Under the pieces are notes generated by a model. That model was not told where the DNA came from. It did not search any database and saw only the letters and a program-made list of their open reading frames with translations. A DNA stretch of 64,000 nt from Virgibacillus senegalensis. GTDB taxonomy: Bacteria > Bacillota > Bacilli > Bacillales > Amphibacillaceae. The DNA is taken from positions 537,557 to 601,556 of the forward strand of contig NZ_LN611424.1 of the NCBI RefSeq assembly GCF_000821245.2, in the 5' to 3' direction. Positions 1-8,921 of the stretch are shown here, in pieces; the stretch's first letter is position 1; every line of letters starts with the position of its first letter. A program made the translations under genes and the position numbers.

Positions 1-866
1 GATTTTATCAGTTGTTTCTGCCGGTTGCCTTGACCGTTATGGTTGGGCAGATCAATCTGACTGTCGATAACATTTTTGCTGGTTACTTCCCTGAAGGAAC
101 CGTGACCTATATTAACTATGCCAAAAACCTTGTCCATTTTCCGCAGGCAATTTTCGGGGTCACCATCGCGACACTTGTATTTCCGGCACTTGCCAAAGCA
201 CAGGCTGCTGGTAGTGAATTTCAGTTCAAGCAGACAATGGCTCAGGGTCTTGCCCTGATGTATCTGCTCGTCCTGCCGGCCATCGCTGGGATGATGATTC
301 TAATGCCGCAAATCATCGAGTTGTTGTATGAACGGGGCGCGTTTACCCGTCAGGCTACTTTGGCGACTAGCAAGGCAGCTTATTACTATTTTGGCTCGGT
401 GCTGTTTTTTAGTTTAAATACCATGATCAATAAAGGCTTTTATTCGATAAAGCAGGGCAAACTAATTATGAAGATAGGCGTAGGTTCCGTTGTTTTGAAT
501 CTACTATTCAACTATTTATTCACGCGCATCCTGGGATTTACCGGAATCCCGCTGGCATCTTCTATCGTCGGCTTGGTATATGCAGCTACCGGTTTCATTT
601 TATTTCGGAAGCACGTCAACGGATTGCCGCTTCGCATGCTAGGAAAAGAGTTTTTCAAAATCACTGCAGCTGCAGGAATCATGACGGGCGTGACGATTCC
701 GTTGAGTCAAGGGACGACCGGTTGGCCAGTGATTCCCCATATTGTCTTTATCGCTTTTTCAGGAGCTGCAATATTCTTTGGCTCTGCCTGGCTGCTAAGA
801 ACGGCAGCACTTAGTTATCTTGCCGGTAGTTTTCGAGGGAAAACACAGCAAAGGGAGACGAAATAG
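1..866 (+). CDS. murJ: MurJ/MviN-family lipid flippase, C-terminal part (5' end outside window)
   Basis: The frame is open from the first bases of the window, so the N-terminus lies upstream. The visible ~288 residues are strongly hydrophobic with about eight membrane segments. They carry MviN/MurJ-like stretches such as QINLTVDNIFAG and FPALAKAQ, with a basic loop near NKGFYSIKQGK. The family flips undecaprenyl-linked precursors (lipid II, or oligosaccharides in EPS clusters) across the cytoplasmic membrane. Only 2 nt separate it from the PIG-L deacetylase gene, and the genes that follow make exopolysaccharide. It may therefore be the flippase for that polymer rather than the housekeeping lipid II flippase. 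The family is clear; the substrate is inference. Confidence 0.85.
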   Translation, partial: FYQLFLPVALTVMVGQINLTVDNIFAGYFPEGTVTYINYAKNLVHFPQAIFGVTIATLVFPALAKAQAAGSEFQFKQTMAQGLALMYLLVLPAIAGMMILMPQIIELLYERGAFTRQATLATSKAAYYYFGSVLFFSLNTMINKGFYSIKQGKLIMKIGVGSVVLNLLFNYLFTRILGFTGIPLASSIVGLVYAATGFILFRKHVNGLPLRMLGKEFFKITAAAGIMTGVTIPLSQGTTGWPVIPHIVFIAFSGAAIFFGSAWLLRTAALSYLAGSFRGKTQQRETK

Positions 867-868
867 CC

Positions 869-1774
869 ATGATTAAAAATAGCTTTTTAAAATCAGCAGC
901 ACCGATCGTCGTTCCGGTCACCAGGCAGGTAATGAAAAAACATTATCAGAACAGCTTGAATCTCACAGATCTGGTACCGAACCAAAACATTTTGGTAGTT
1001 GCCCCGCATATGGACGATGAAACGATCGGACTTGGCGGAACGATACGTCGCCATGCCGATACAGGATCAAAGGTTACCTGTTTGTTTATTACGGACGGCG
1101 GTAGCAGTGTCAGCCGACATTCTCGTGAAGAATTGTCGAAGATCCGGAAGGCGGAAATCAGCCGGGTACAACCAATTCTCGGTATTGACCAGGTGATCTA
1201 TTGCGATTTGCCGGATGGGCAGGCCAGGGAGCGGCCGGAATTAAGCGGCATGATTGCCGAGCATATCCAACGCCTCAAGCCCGATATTGTTTATTGTACA
1301 ACGTTTGTCGATGCCCATCCAGACCATGTTGCTACTGCCGAGGCTCTGGCAGATGCTCTTATACAAACGGAAAACGTCAATCCGGTCATTCGTTTATATG
1401 AAATCAACTGTCCGTTTCCACCGGGAGTCATCAATTGTTTGATAGATATAACGGAAACCATATCGGCAAAACGGCAGGCTATCGATGTATTTCAGTCACA
1501 AGCGATTGCTTTTGACGGCTTTCTGGAACTGAACAGGATGAAAGCTCATCTTGCTGAGAATACTATTGAAGCAGCTGAAGGTTTTCTACAGCTTTCAAGT
1601 AAGGAATTTGAGCAAATCATCCAAACGATAAAAAACAACCCATATGATTATCCCAAGTTGTTTAAACAAGCAAACCGTACTGTAACCCTTTTATGGGCAA
1701 TTTTTAAAAACCATCGTTTAAAGAAAAGGATATACCAGCAAAGCTGGCCATCGCATCCAGGCATTCATCGATAG
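869..1774 (+). CDS. PIG-L (LmbE-like) family zinc deacetylase
   Basis: This is a 301-residue PIG-L/LmbE protein. The metal-binding motif PHMDDE is at residues 46-51 and the second conserved motif, HPDH, is near residue 150. Family members remove N-acetyl groups from GlcNAc-type sugars, and in polysaccharide loci they typically trim a lipid-linked or nucleotide-linked sugar. There is no signal peptide, so it should act in the cytoplasm. The ATG at 869 follows the flippase stop by 2 nt and has an AGGGAGA-type ribosome site inside the upstream gene. This implies one transcript with the flippase and the polymerase gene. The exact substrate cannot be read from sequence. Confidence 0.85.
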   Translation: MIKNSFLKSAAPIVVPVTRQVMKKHYQNSLNLTDLVPNQNILVVAPHMDDETIGLGGTIRRHADTGSKVTCLFITDGGSSVSRHSREELSKIRKAEISRVQPILGIDQVIYCDLPDGQARERPELSGMIAEHIQRLKPDIVYCTTFVDAHPDHVATAEALADALIQTENVNPVIRLYEINCPFPPGVINCLIDITETISAKRQAIDVFQSQAIAFDGFLELNRMKAHLAENTIEAAEGFLQLSSKEFEQIIQTIKNNPYDYPKLFKQANRTVTLLWAIFKNHRLKKRIYQQSWPSHPGIHR

Positions 1775-1790
1775 GAGAGGAGTTTTAAAC

Positions 1791-3254
1791 TTGAACATCA
1801 GCCCCAAACAATTAGCATTCGTTCCAGTAGCCTTGCTGATTTTGCTGGCCGCTATGATTGTCGACAACCTCATCGTGTCACTGGCTGTCATTGCTGCCTT
1901 TGTCATCTACAGCTATTTCCAGGAAAAAAACGCCCTGATTTTGTTATTCGTTTATTTTCCTATACGTCCGTTTCTGGTCGAGTTCAATCCGACCTTAAAG
2001 CTTGTCGGGGATGCCGTCATCTTCGTACTGTTGGTAAAAACGGTCATGAAATACCGGAACAACTTCCATTCGCTTGTGAAGTTCCAATGGTTTGAGCTCG
2101 CTTTTTTTGCGTTTTGTTTTATCGGTGCAGTTTCTGCTCTTGTTTCTGGTGTATCAATCACAGCTATCGTATTACAGCTGCGATCCTTCCTGTTATTTTA
2201 TCTTGTCTACTATGTGGTCAAGCGCATGGATATCACGAAACAGGATATTGCCCGTTTTCTCTGGGCGACCGTGATTTTGGCCGTACTGATGTGTGTGCAC
2301 GGTTTGGTGGAGAAGCTATCGCTTCGCGGCTGGCTGCTGCCTCCGACTTGGGAAAACATGCCGCTGTCAGCCATTAATCGGATCCGCATTTACGGACTAA
2401 TCGGCAACCCCAACCTGTTAGCTTACTATTTGTCGTTCGCGTTTATTTTGACACTGTTTTTACGCAGTTATTTACGAGGCAAAATGGTGTGGGTAATTAA
2501 CATCGCACTGGTTCTGTACATGGGTGTCTGGTTTCTTACCTATTCGCGGGGAACCTGGCTCGCCTTTGCCGTTGGCCTGTTGATTTATATCGCGCTGACG
2601 AAGCATTGGCGGATCTTGAGGACGACCTTGATTACCCTGTTGGCCGGTATTATTTTCATCGGGGTTCCTGCCAATATGCTGACAAGCACCATTGAAGCAT
2701 CCGATTTCGGGCAAAACCAGCGCACTACGCAAAAACAATACGATGAACGTGACGGTGGTTTCCGTGATCGCATGCGAGAGACCTTCAATGATGACGCGGT
2801 AGAAGGAAGTAAACGTGCAGGCCGTCTGTACATCATCCAAAAGGGATGGACTATTTTCCAAGACAATCCGGTGATCGGTACCGGATTTGCCACTTTTGGT
2901 GATTCGGCGACATTGAATGCGGGCTCGCCAATTTATGAAGACTACAATATCGACCGGGAGTTTTATTCAGATAATCAATACATTCAGGTCATCGTGCAGA
3001 CCGGAATATTCGGCGTCATCGTGTTTGCCGTATTTTTACTGAATATGCTTTACCTGCTATGGAACCGGCGAAGCGAGCTTCGGACAGCTACGGTACTGCT
3101 TGCCGTCCTGCTCGGCTCCTATGTTGCCGGATTGGTCTACAACATTTGGGAAAATGACTCGTTTACGCTGTTTTACTTTGCAATGCTTGCTTATGTCATT
3201 AACCAGACACGCCATGTCCAGTCTGCCGGGAAACTGACTGCTGCAGCGGAATAG
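1791..3254 (+). CDS. O-antigen ligase/polymerase-like membrane protein (Wzy_C family)
   Basis: A 487-residue polytopic protein with about ten hydrophobic segments. The signature TYSRGTWLAF (about residue 250) sits beside a large polar loop at about 300-375 that holds GTGFATFGDS, the arrangement seen in Wzy_C/WaaL-like ligases and polymerases. Such proteins join oligosaccharide units on the outer face of the membrane. I chose TTG at 1791, preceded by AGGAGAGG at a good distance. It follows the deacetylase by 16 nt and precedes a GT4 gene by 13 nt, so it is mid-operon. Polymerase is more likely than ligase in a Gram-positive EPS cluster, but sequence alone does not settle it. Confidence 0.85.
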   Translation: MNISPKQLAFVPVALLILLAAMIVDNLIVSLAVIAAFVIYSYFQEKNALILLFVYFPIRPFLVEFNPTLKLVGDAVIFVLLVKTVMKYRNNFHSLVKFQWFELAFFAFCFIGAVSALVSGVSITAIVLQLRSFLLFYLVYYVVKRMDITKQDIARFLWATVILAVLMCVHGLVEKLSLRGWLLPPTWENMPLSAINRIRIYGLIGNPNLLAYYLSFAFILTLFLRSYLRGKMVWVINIALVLYMGVWFLTYSRGTWLAFAVGLLIYIALTKHWRILRTTLITLLAGIIFIGVPANMLTSTIEASDFGQNQRTTQKQYDERDGGFRDRMRETFNDDAVEGSKRAGRLYIIQKGWTIFQDNPVIGTGFATFGDSATLNAGSPIYEDYNIDREFYSDNQYIQVIVQTGIFGVIVFAVFLLNMLYLLWNRRSELRTATVLLAVLLGSYVAGLVYNIWENDSFTLFYFAMLAYVINQTRHVQSAGKLTAAAE

Positions 3255-3267
3255 GAGGGGGAATAGG

Positions 3268-4356
3268 ATGCAAAAAAATATCCTCGTGTTAAGCACTATG
3301 TATCCGGGGAAAAACAGTCCGACCTTTGGTATATTTGTCCGCAATCAAGTCGAAGCTTTAAGGAAACGAGGCTTTACCATGGACATTGCAGCAATTACCG
3401 AGCCGGGAATGCGAAAGCATCAACTGTTGAAAAAGTATATGGCATGGATGATTCAGATCGGCTTGATTAGCCTTTGCAAGGGCAAAAACTATCAAATGAT
3501 CCATGCCCATTATATCTTTCCAAGCGGGTTCTTTGGCCTCTGGTTCAAAAAGCGCTTCGGCACCAAACTGATTGTCACCTGCCATGGCGGCGACCTAGAT
3601 AAGATGGCGAAGAAGGGGAAGTTCTTTTTTCAGCAGACGAAGCGAATCTTGCAGGAAGCAGACCATGTCGTAGCGGTGGGGGAAGCACTCAAGCAGGAAA
3701 TGGTGGAGCGTTACCAAGTGAATCCCGGGAAAGTGACCGTGTTGAACATGGGAGTAGATCGGAATATCTTCTCACCAGTTCCAAAGGTGCATGCAAAACG
3801 GAGGCTCGGTTTGGAAACAAACAGTTTCCACCTGTTGTACGTCGGTAACCTGATCGAAGCAAAAGGTTTGATCGAGCTGTTGGATGCTTATCGACCGTTA
3901 AAACAATCGTTTGATCAATTGGAGCTCCACCTTATTGGGGCAGCCAAGCAGCCGGAGTTCCTGGAAAGAATCAAGGAGAAGATAGACAAGGAAACCATTC
4001 AAGGGGTGACCTTTCATGGTCCTAAAGCCCAACAGGAGGTGGCGGTCTGGATGAATGCAGCTGACATATTCGTGATTCCTTCTCATATGGAAGGGTTCGG
4101 TTTGGTGGCACTGGAAGCCATGGCTTGTCATACTCCTGTAGTCGGCAGTGATGTCGGTGGTCTCAGCCATCTTCTAAAGGATGAAGCAGGGATTTTGGTG
4201 GAACCGAGGAGCCATGAATCACTGCGCAACGGTTTGGAAAAACTGATATCGAACCCTCAACTGCGCGATCAGCTTGTTTTCAAGGGAGAAGAGAAAGCAC
4301 AGCAAAATGATCAGGATAAATTGTTGGATCAGCTAATTTCAATCTACCATCGATAG
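3268..4356 (+). CDS. Family 4 glycosyltransferase (EPS operon)
   Basis: A 362-residue GT-B glycosyltransferase. The N-terminal half has PGKNSPTFGIFVRNQ and HAHYIFPSG, typical of WcaA/EpsD-like GT4 enzymes. The C-terminal nucleotide-sugar site is clear: the E-x7-E type motif lies in EGFGLVALEAMAC (about residues 274-286), followed by GSDVGGL. It should transfer a hexose from a nucleotide sugar to a lipid-linked acceptor at the inner membrane face. The AGGAGGGG ribosome site is strong, and 12-13 nt gaps on both sides place it inside the operon. Donor and linkage cannot be deduced. Confidence 0.9.
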   Translation: MQKNILVLSTMYPGKNSPTFGIFVRNQVEALRKRGFTMDIAAITEPGMRKHQLLKKYMAWMIQIGLISLCKGKNYQMIHAHYIFPSGFFGLWFKKRFGTKLIVTCHGGDLDKMAKKGKFFFQQTKRILQEADHVVAVGEALKQEMVERYQVNPGKVTVLNMGVDRNIFSPVPKVHAKRRLGLETNSFHLLYVGNLIEAKGLIELLDAYRPLKQSFDQLELHLIGAAKQPEFLERIKEKIDKETIQGVTFHGPKAQQEVAVWMNAADIFVIPSHMEGFGLVALEAMACHTPVVGSDVGGLSHLLKDEAGILVEPRSHESLRNGLEKLISNPQLRDQLVFKGEEKAQQNDQDKLLDQLISIYHR

Positions 4357-4368
4357 GAGCGAGAACCG

Positions 4369-4839
4369 ATGAAACAGAAAAAGTTGCTTCTTATTTCATC
4401 TATTGGCGGTCATCTTACCCAGCTGCTGCAATTGGAAGGGTTATTCAAAAATTATCAGTATCATCTTGTAACGGAAAAATCGGAAATAACGGAACAGCTG
4501 ATGGAGAAATATCCTGTTTCTCTTTTAATGTATGGAGCCCGTAATTACCCGATACGCTATATTTACAAATTCACCTATAACACCATTAAATCCTTGTGCA
4601 TTTTTCTTAAGCACCGTCCAGATATCATCATTACAACTGGAGCTCATACAGCCGTACCGATGTGTTACCTTGCGAAATTGTTCGGTCGCAAAATCATCTT
4701 CATCGAGAGTTTTGCCAAATCTACCAGTCCTACCTTGTCCGGACGGATGGTGTACCCGATTTCGGATTTGTTTATCGTGCAATGGGAATCGATGAAAAAG
4801 GTTTATCCGAAAGCTGTATATGGGGGGTCTATCTATTGA
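4369..4839 (+). CDS. Alg14/PssD-like glycosyltransferase subunit (acceptor/membrane half)
   Basis: 156 residues. The N-terminus KKLLLISSIGGHLTQLLQL has the SxGGHL motif of Alg14, PssD and CpsF-type proteins, and the C-terminus has YPKAVYGGSIY. In this family an Alg14-like membrane anchor and an Alg13-like catalytic partner, encoded separately, assemble into one GT-B enzyme that adds the second sugar (GlcNAc, glucuronate or galactose) to a lipid-linked sugar. The ATG at 4369 has a GGAGCGAG ribosome site. The stop codon overlaps the start of the next gene by 4 nt (TTGA), which suggests coupled translation of the two subunits. Confidence 0.88.
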   Translation: MKQKKLLLISSIGGHLTQLLQLEGLFKNYQYHLVTEKSEITEQLMEKYPVSLLMYGARNYPIRYIYKFTYNTIKSLCIFLKHRPDIIITTGAHTAVPMCYLAKLFGRKIIFIESFAKSTSPTLSGRMVYPISDLFIVQWESMKKVYPKAVYGGSIY

Positions 4840-5315
4840 TACTTGTTGTTTTGGGTACACATGAACTACCGTTCACACGCCTTCTGGATGAAGTGGAACG
4901 CTTGAAACGGACCAACTTCATAAAGGAAGAAGTAGTCGTGCAGCATGGCCACACGCCATACGCTAGTGAGCTGTTGACGTTAAAAACGTTTGTTACCTAT
5001 GAGGAAATGGAAGCTTTATATGAAAAAGCGAGCCTGGTGATTACCCATGCAGGCACCGGGTCTGTGATCACTGGTTTAAGAAAAGGGAAAACCGTGATTG
5101 CCGCCCCTCGTTTGAAAAAATACGGCGAGCATAATGACGATCACCAGCTGCAATTGGTGGAAGCTTTTACTGCGCAGGGGCATATTTTATCCTGGCATGA
5201 CGGTGATCGGCTTGAAGCTGTCATGAATCAGGCGAAACACTTTGTCCCAAAAGCCTTTCATTCGGGAAAACACCGTTTGCAGCAAATCCTGACCGATTTT
5301 ATTGATCATGCATGA
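4836..5315 (+). CDS. Alg13/PssE-like glycosyltransferase subunit (catalytic half)
   Basis: The frame is open further upstream, but homology-like sequence begins at ILVVLGTHELPF, so I place the start at TTG 4836. It overlaps the preceding TGA in a TTGA junction, with a GGGGGG ribosome site about 8 nt before. The product is 159 residues with the family motif THAGTGSVITGLRKGK (about residues 69-84) and RLKKYGEHNDDHQLQL, the UDP-sugar binding half of an Alg13/PssE-type enzyme. It should work only in complex with the Alg14-like protein encoded just before it. The combined Alg14 plus Alg13 pair is about 315 residues, close to a single GT28 enzyme. Confidence 0.88.
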   Translation: MILVVLGTHELPFTRLLDEVERLKRTNFIKEEVVVQHGHTPYASELLTLKTFVTYEEMEALYEKASLVITHAGTGSVITGLRKGKTVIAAPRLKKYGEHNDDHQLQLVEAFTAQGHILSWHDGDRLEAVMNQAKHFVPKAFHSGKHRLQQILTDFIDHA

Positions 5316-5334
5316 GGGAGTTAGGGGGAATGAC

Positions 5335-6372
5335 ATGGGAATCCGCTTTTATCAGCCAGCTGATCAAGCTGGCATCCAGCAATTGTTTACCAGGGTATTC
5401 GGCAAACAAAGGGCCGATTCATATTGGGAGTGGAAGTATCTCCATCATCCCAATCCGGTTAATCCCTGGATTTTAGTATATGAAAAAAACAATCGGATCG
5501 CCGGACACATTGCACTCTGGGTCAGCGAAGCATATATAGAAGGCAAGATACAACTTGTTGGGTTGCGTGTCGACACGATGGTGGATCCCCAGGACAGGGG
5601 AGAAGGGATTTATCAGCAACTGAACCAAGCGATGTTCATAGAAGCAACAAAGTCGGGAATCAAGCTGTTATACGGTTTCCCTGCACCCAAAGCAAGGGAT
5701 CTGCTGCTCAAGCATACACCAGCGCGTGAAGCAGGCTGGATGTCGCGCTATGTCTACATACAAAATCCGTTTGCATTAGCAGCCGGAATGACGAAGTTTA
5801 ATCTCCCAGTGAAGCGGCTGGGGAGTTTGTATAAAAAAATAACTAACCGCTCTAAGCGTTCCCCGGCTTCCGGTCTGAGACTCGAAACTGTCACAGCATG
5901 TGACCAGCAATTTACTGACCTGGCTGACCGTTTATCCGCCACCTGGCCGTTGATGCTTCGCCGGAACCTTAGCTACTTGAATTGGCGTTATCACCAGCAT
6001 CCGGAAAACGATTATGTAATGATTGCAGCTTATAACGAGAATACATTGGTCGGATATGTAGTCGTGAAAAAAGAGCGGAAACGATTGAAGTACGCTTCGA
6101 TGGAAGTCGGCCTGATCGTCGACTGGCTGGCCATTGAGGATCGTACGGTTTGGCAAGTGTTACTGCAGGCTGCTCGTGACCACTTGAGACATTGTGATTT
6201 GCTGCAGAGCTGGGCACTTCCTGAAACGGTTGCTGCCTCTATCCTGGCTTCCGCGGGTTTTAAGAAAAAGGACCGCCCGCTCGCACTTGTGGTTCATTCG
6301 TTGCAGTCAGGTACAGTTGGAAGCTCGTTGGACGATTGGTATTTGGTGATGGGCGATGTTGATTCCTTTTAA
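5335..6372 (+). CDS. GNAT-family acetyltransferase
   Basis: About 345 residues starting at ATG 5335, which has a GGGGGAA ribosome site. Upstream in-frame starts at 5302 and 5308 overlap the previous gene and lack one. The N-terminal half resembles a GNAT fold: IRFYQPADQAG at the start and the acetyl-CoA loop DPQDRGEGIYQQL at about residues 83-95. A second GNAT-like half follows (NLSYLNWRYHQHPEN, then VGYVVVKKERK). Proteins of this two-part type occur in capsule and EPS clusters and may acetylate an amino sugar or link an amino acid; the substrate is unknown. It is the last gene before a 187-nt gap, so probably the operon end. Confidence 0.75.
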   Translation: MGIRFYQPADQAGIQQLFTRVFGKQRADSYWEWKYLHHPNPVNPWILVYEKNNRIAGHIALWVSEAYIEGKIQLVGLRVDTMVDPQDRGEGIYQQLNQAMFIEATKSGIKLLYGFPAPKARDLLLKHTPAREAGWMSRYVYIQNPFALAAGMTKFNLPVKRLGSLYKKITNRSKRSPASGLRLETVTACDQQFTDLADRLSATWPLMLRRNLSYLNWRYHQHPENDYVMIAAYNENTLVGYVVVKKERKRLKYASMEVGLIVDWLAIEDRTVWQVLLQAARDHLRHCDLLQSWALPETVAASILASAGFKKKDRPLALVVHSLQSGTVGSSLDDWYLVMGDVDSF

Positions 6373-6559
6373 CAGCTTATGTCCAAAGCCTGCCGTTGTA
6401 AAATTTTTACGGGGAACAGGTGTATTTTTTGGCGAATTGTGCTATATTAACTAAAGCGTTAAGATTACGAAACTATGAAACCTTTTTCAGTGAATCACGT
6501 CATATTAAAAAGACAACAAACTCAAAAGATAGATAGGTTCTAAATCCAGGAGGACGACC

Positions 6560-7606
6560 ATGGAATATATAGCTTTGCTGTTTTGCTTTATTATATCGGT
6601 GGCAATCACACCATTGGTAAAAAAGCTGGCCATCCGCATCGGTGCGGTCGATCAGCCGAATTACCGGAAAATTCATAGCAAATTAATGCCGCGTTTGGGC
6701 GGGTTGGCGATATTTATCAGCTTTCTCATCGGATTTTACTTGTTCAATCCGGCCAGCAAGTACGAGTGGCCGATTCTGATAGGCGCTATCTTGATCACAA
6801 CAATCGGATTTCTTGATGATTTATTCGAGCTTTCAGCCAAAGTGAAATTTGCCGTGCAATTGATCGCTGCAGGAATCGTCGTCTTTAATGGTGTGCAAAT
6901 CACCTTCATCAACTTGCCATTCGGCGAAACGCTGGAATTCGGCTACTTCAGCATTCCGATCACGTTGATTTGGATTGTCGGCATCACGAATGCAATAAAC
7001 TTGATCGATGGGCTTGACGGCTTGTCTGCCGGGGTTTCTTCGATTGCATTAATAACGATTTCCGGCTTGGCGATATCCCTTGGTGACACGTTCGTTGCCT
7101 TGATGGGATTAATGTTACTCGGTAGCACACTTGGTTTTTTGGTTTTCAATTTCCATCCCGCAAAAATTTTCATGGGGGACTCCGGGGCGCTCTTTTTAGG
7201 CTACATGATCGGTGTATTTTCGGTATTGGGCTTTAAAAACGTCACACTATTCTCGTTAATCGTTCCAATTATCATTTTAGGGGTGCCGATTTTAGATACG
7301 TTCTTTGCGATCGTTCGCCGGATTATTCAAAATAAACCATTATCAGCACCAGATAAGCTGCACTTGCATCATTGTCTCTTGAACTTAGGTTTTGGTCATA
7401 AACAAACTGTTATCCTCATTTATGCGATGAGCGGACTATTCAGTATCGCCGCTATCATTTTTACGAAATCGACCGTCTGGGGATCGACTATCACGCTTTT
7501 AGCCTTGACGATACTCGTAGAAATTGTCGTCGAGTTAACAGGTCTTATCAGTGAAAATTATCGCCCGATTCTCCGCCTCTTGGAAGGCGCCAAGGCGAAA
7601 CGATAG
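6560..7606 (+). CDS. tagO: TagO: undecaprenyl-phosphate GlcNAc-1-phosphate transferase
   Basis: A 348-residue membrane enzyme of the WecA/TagO/MraY superfamily with about eleven hydrophobic segments. Conserved cytosolic motifs are present: LDDLFE with the DD pair at 86-87, NAINLIDGLDGL at 144-155, FMGDSGA at 204-210 and the HLHH motif at 268-271. It transfers GlcNAc-1-P from UDP-GlcNAc to undecaprenyl phosphate, the first step of wall teichoic acid synthesis and often also of capsule or EPS. The ATG has a strong AGGAGGA site. The gene stands alone, with a 187-nt leader and its own terminator, now split by an insertion sequence. Confidence 0.95.
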   Translation: MEYIALLFCFIISVAITPLVKKLAIRIGAVDQPNYRKIHSKLMPRLGGLAIFISFLIGFYLFNPASKYEWPILIGAILITTIGFLDDLFELSAKVKFAVQLIAAGIVVFNGVQITFINLPFGETLEFGYFSIPITLIWIVGITNAINLIDGLDGLSAGVSSIALITISGLAISLGDTFVALMGLMLLGSTLGFLVFNFHPAKIFMGDSGALFLGYMIGVFSVLGFKNVTLFSLIVPIIILGVPILDTFFAIVRRIIQNKPLSAPDKLHLHHCLLNLGFGHKQTVILIYAMSGLFSIAAIIFTKSTVWGSTITLLALTILVEIVVELTGLISENYRPILRLLEGAKAKR

Positions 7607-7611
7607 AAAAC

Positions 7612-7629
7612 AAAAAAAACTCCTTTATC
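7612..7629 (+). terminator. Left arm of the tagO terminator (split by the IS)
   Basis: An A-run followed by ACTCCTTTATC lies 5 nt after the tagO stop. Its 17-nt reverse complement, GATAAAGGAG plus seven T, lies at 8922-8938 on the far side of the insertion sequence. Joined, the two arms make a 17-bp stem with a U-tract, a normal Rho-independent terminator. With the element in the loop the arms are about 1.3 kb apart. Confidence 0.8.
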
Positions 7630-7669
7630 TATATGAACTGACCCAGCAAAACGGGACAAGAAAAAACAC

Positions 7670-8527
7670 CTATGCTGCTATAGTCCTGAATTCTACAGGA
7701 CTGTGGCAGTTTAATTTTGAAAACGGTCGTATGTAGTTGTAATAATACATGTAAGATTCTACTTTTTCTAGTACAATAGAGTTTGTAAGGAGCACTCTAT
7801 TTTGAGTGTTGAATTCTTCCGACTTTAGCGAGGAATGGAAGGATTCGATTACGGCATTATCAAAGCAATTTCCTTTTCGGGACATGCTTGTGGTAATGCC
7901 TTTTTCTTTAGCCAGTTCCTGAAAAGCATAAGAGGTGTACTGAGCACCCTGGTCACTATGCAGAATAACTTCATGAGTTTCTCTTCCTTTACAAGCAGCT
8001 TCTAATGTATCTAACACAAGCTTAACATCTTGGGTGTCACTAACTTTATAGGCCATGATTTCGTTATTATACAAGTCCATTATGGTTGATAAATAAAGCA
8101 TTTTTTCTCCATAAGGCAAGTAAGTGATATCTGTAACCCATTTTTGATTAGGTCGGTCCGTCTTAAAATCCTGTTTGAGAAGGTTTGGTACCACAAACTT
8201 GCTTTCACCAGCAATGTAAACCTTTCTTTTCACTTTCACTTGGCATTGAAGGTTATACTTTTGCATGATTTTTTGTACTGTCTTTCGGTTCACCATCATT
8301 TTGTAATCATTTTTGAGAATACCCCTTACGTTTCGATGTCCCACCCTAAATGAAAGACTTTGACAAATACCTATAACTAATTGATGGAGAAGGGGCAACT
8401 CAGCTGATATCCTCTCCTTCCAACGATAATAAGTTGACCTTGGAATCTTGAAGCATTCACAAATAGTAGTGATCGTGTATTTCTCTTTATAAGCTTCTAC
8501 GACTTCAACGAATACTTCTGGAACCAC
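7670..8527 (-). CDS. IS3-family transposase OrfB (DDE integrase)
   Basis: 285 residues: an N-terminal HTH_21-like part (RSTYYRWKERI), then an rve integrase core. The catalytic triad is visible as D in WVTDITYL, D in HSDQGAQY and E in NAVIESFHSSLKSE, spaced as in IS150-type enzymes. The frame overlaps the end of OrfA by 31 nt in the -1 register, so the active transposase is probably an OrfAB fusion made by ribosomal frameshifting. I did not find the classic A6G slippery heptamer in the right phase. The first in-frame start is GTG at 8527. It carries out cut and strand transfer at the terminal repeats. Confidence 0.93.
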   Translation of the reverse strand: MVPEVFVEVVEAYKEKYTITTICECFKIPRSTYYRWKERISAELPLLHQLVIGICQSLSFRVGHRNVRGILKNDYKMMVNRKTVQKIMQKYNLQCQVKVKRKVYIAGESKFVVPNLLKQDFKTDRPNQKWVTDITYLPYGEKMLYLSTIMDLYNNEIMAYKVSDTQDVKLVLDTLEAACKGRETHEVILHSDQGAQYTSYAFQELAKEKGITTSMSRKGNCFDNAVIESFHSSLKSEEFNTQNRVLLTNSIVLEKVESYMYYYNYIRPFSKLNCHSPVEFRTIAA

Positions 8528-8832
8528 TTCCTTTCGATTTCTTGGTACTTTCCCGACAATTCATCTCGCATTTCATAATACTTCACTTTTTTCCTTAACT
8601 GATTTATTTCACTATCATCATCAGGCCCTTTTCCAAAAGCATATTGTTTTCCAATTGGTTGAGCCAACCTGTGCTCCTCTCCATTCCTAAACCATTTCGT
8701 CCAGGTTTTGATCTGTGTCTCATTTTTAATGCCAAACTTCTCCATAATCTCCTTGTTCGTGAGTTCTCCAGAAAGCTTTAAGCGTATAACTTCTCTCTTG
8801 ATTTCTTCAGGATAAACCATCTTCTTTCCCAT
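8497..8832 (-). CDS. IS3-family OrfA (HTH DNA-binding protein)
   Basis: A 111-residue protein with a homeodomain-like HTH_Tnp_1 region at residues ~5-55 (YPEEIKREVIRLKLSGELTN, then IKTWTKWFRNGE). A basic, coiled-coil-like stretch follows (EINQLRKKVKYYEMRDEL). In the IS3 family this part binds the terminal inverted repeats and the leucine-zipper-like coil mediates oligomerisation. The start lies 49 nt inside the right inverted repeat. The stop lies within the first codons of OrfB, the usual frameshift arrangement. Confidence 0.92.
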   Translation of the reverse strand: MGKKMVYPEEIKREVIRLKLSGELTNKEIMEKFGIKNETQIKTWTKWFRNGEEHRLAQPIGKQYAFGKGPDDDSEINQLRKKVKYYEMRDELSGKYQEIERKWFQKYSLKS

Positions 8833-8921
8833 AACAAAAACACCTCCAAATGTCGATAAATACTTTTATACGACTCTGGGGGTGTTTTTTCCTGTCTCAT
8901 ATTATTGGGTCACTCTAATAC

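Larger units (their letters stand above)
7639..8912 (-). mobile_element. IS3-family (IS150-type) insertion sequence, 1274 bp
   Basis: Imperfect 32-bp terminal inverted repeats bound the element. The left end 7639-7670 starts TGACCCA and ends AAAAAACACC; the right end 8881-8912 is its near reverse complement and ends TGGGTCA. Inside are two overlapping frames on the minus strand, OrfA (HTH) and OrfB (DDE integrase), as in the IS3 family. The flanks are AAC at the left and CTC at the right, so no 3-4 bp target duplication is visible. Both frames are intact and the ends are recognisable, so the copy may still be active. Confidence 0.92.

Noticed and set aside
7636..8915. Target-site duplication of the insertion sequence
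   Set aside because: The bases next to the two inverted repeats (AAC and CTC) do not match, so no duplication can be claimed.
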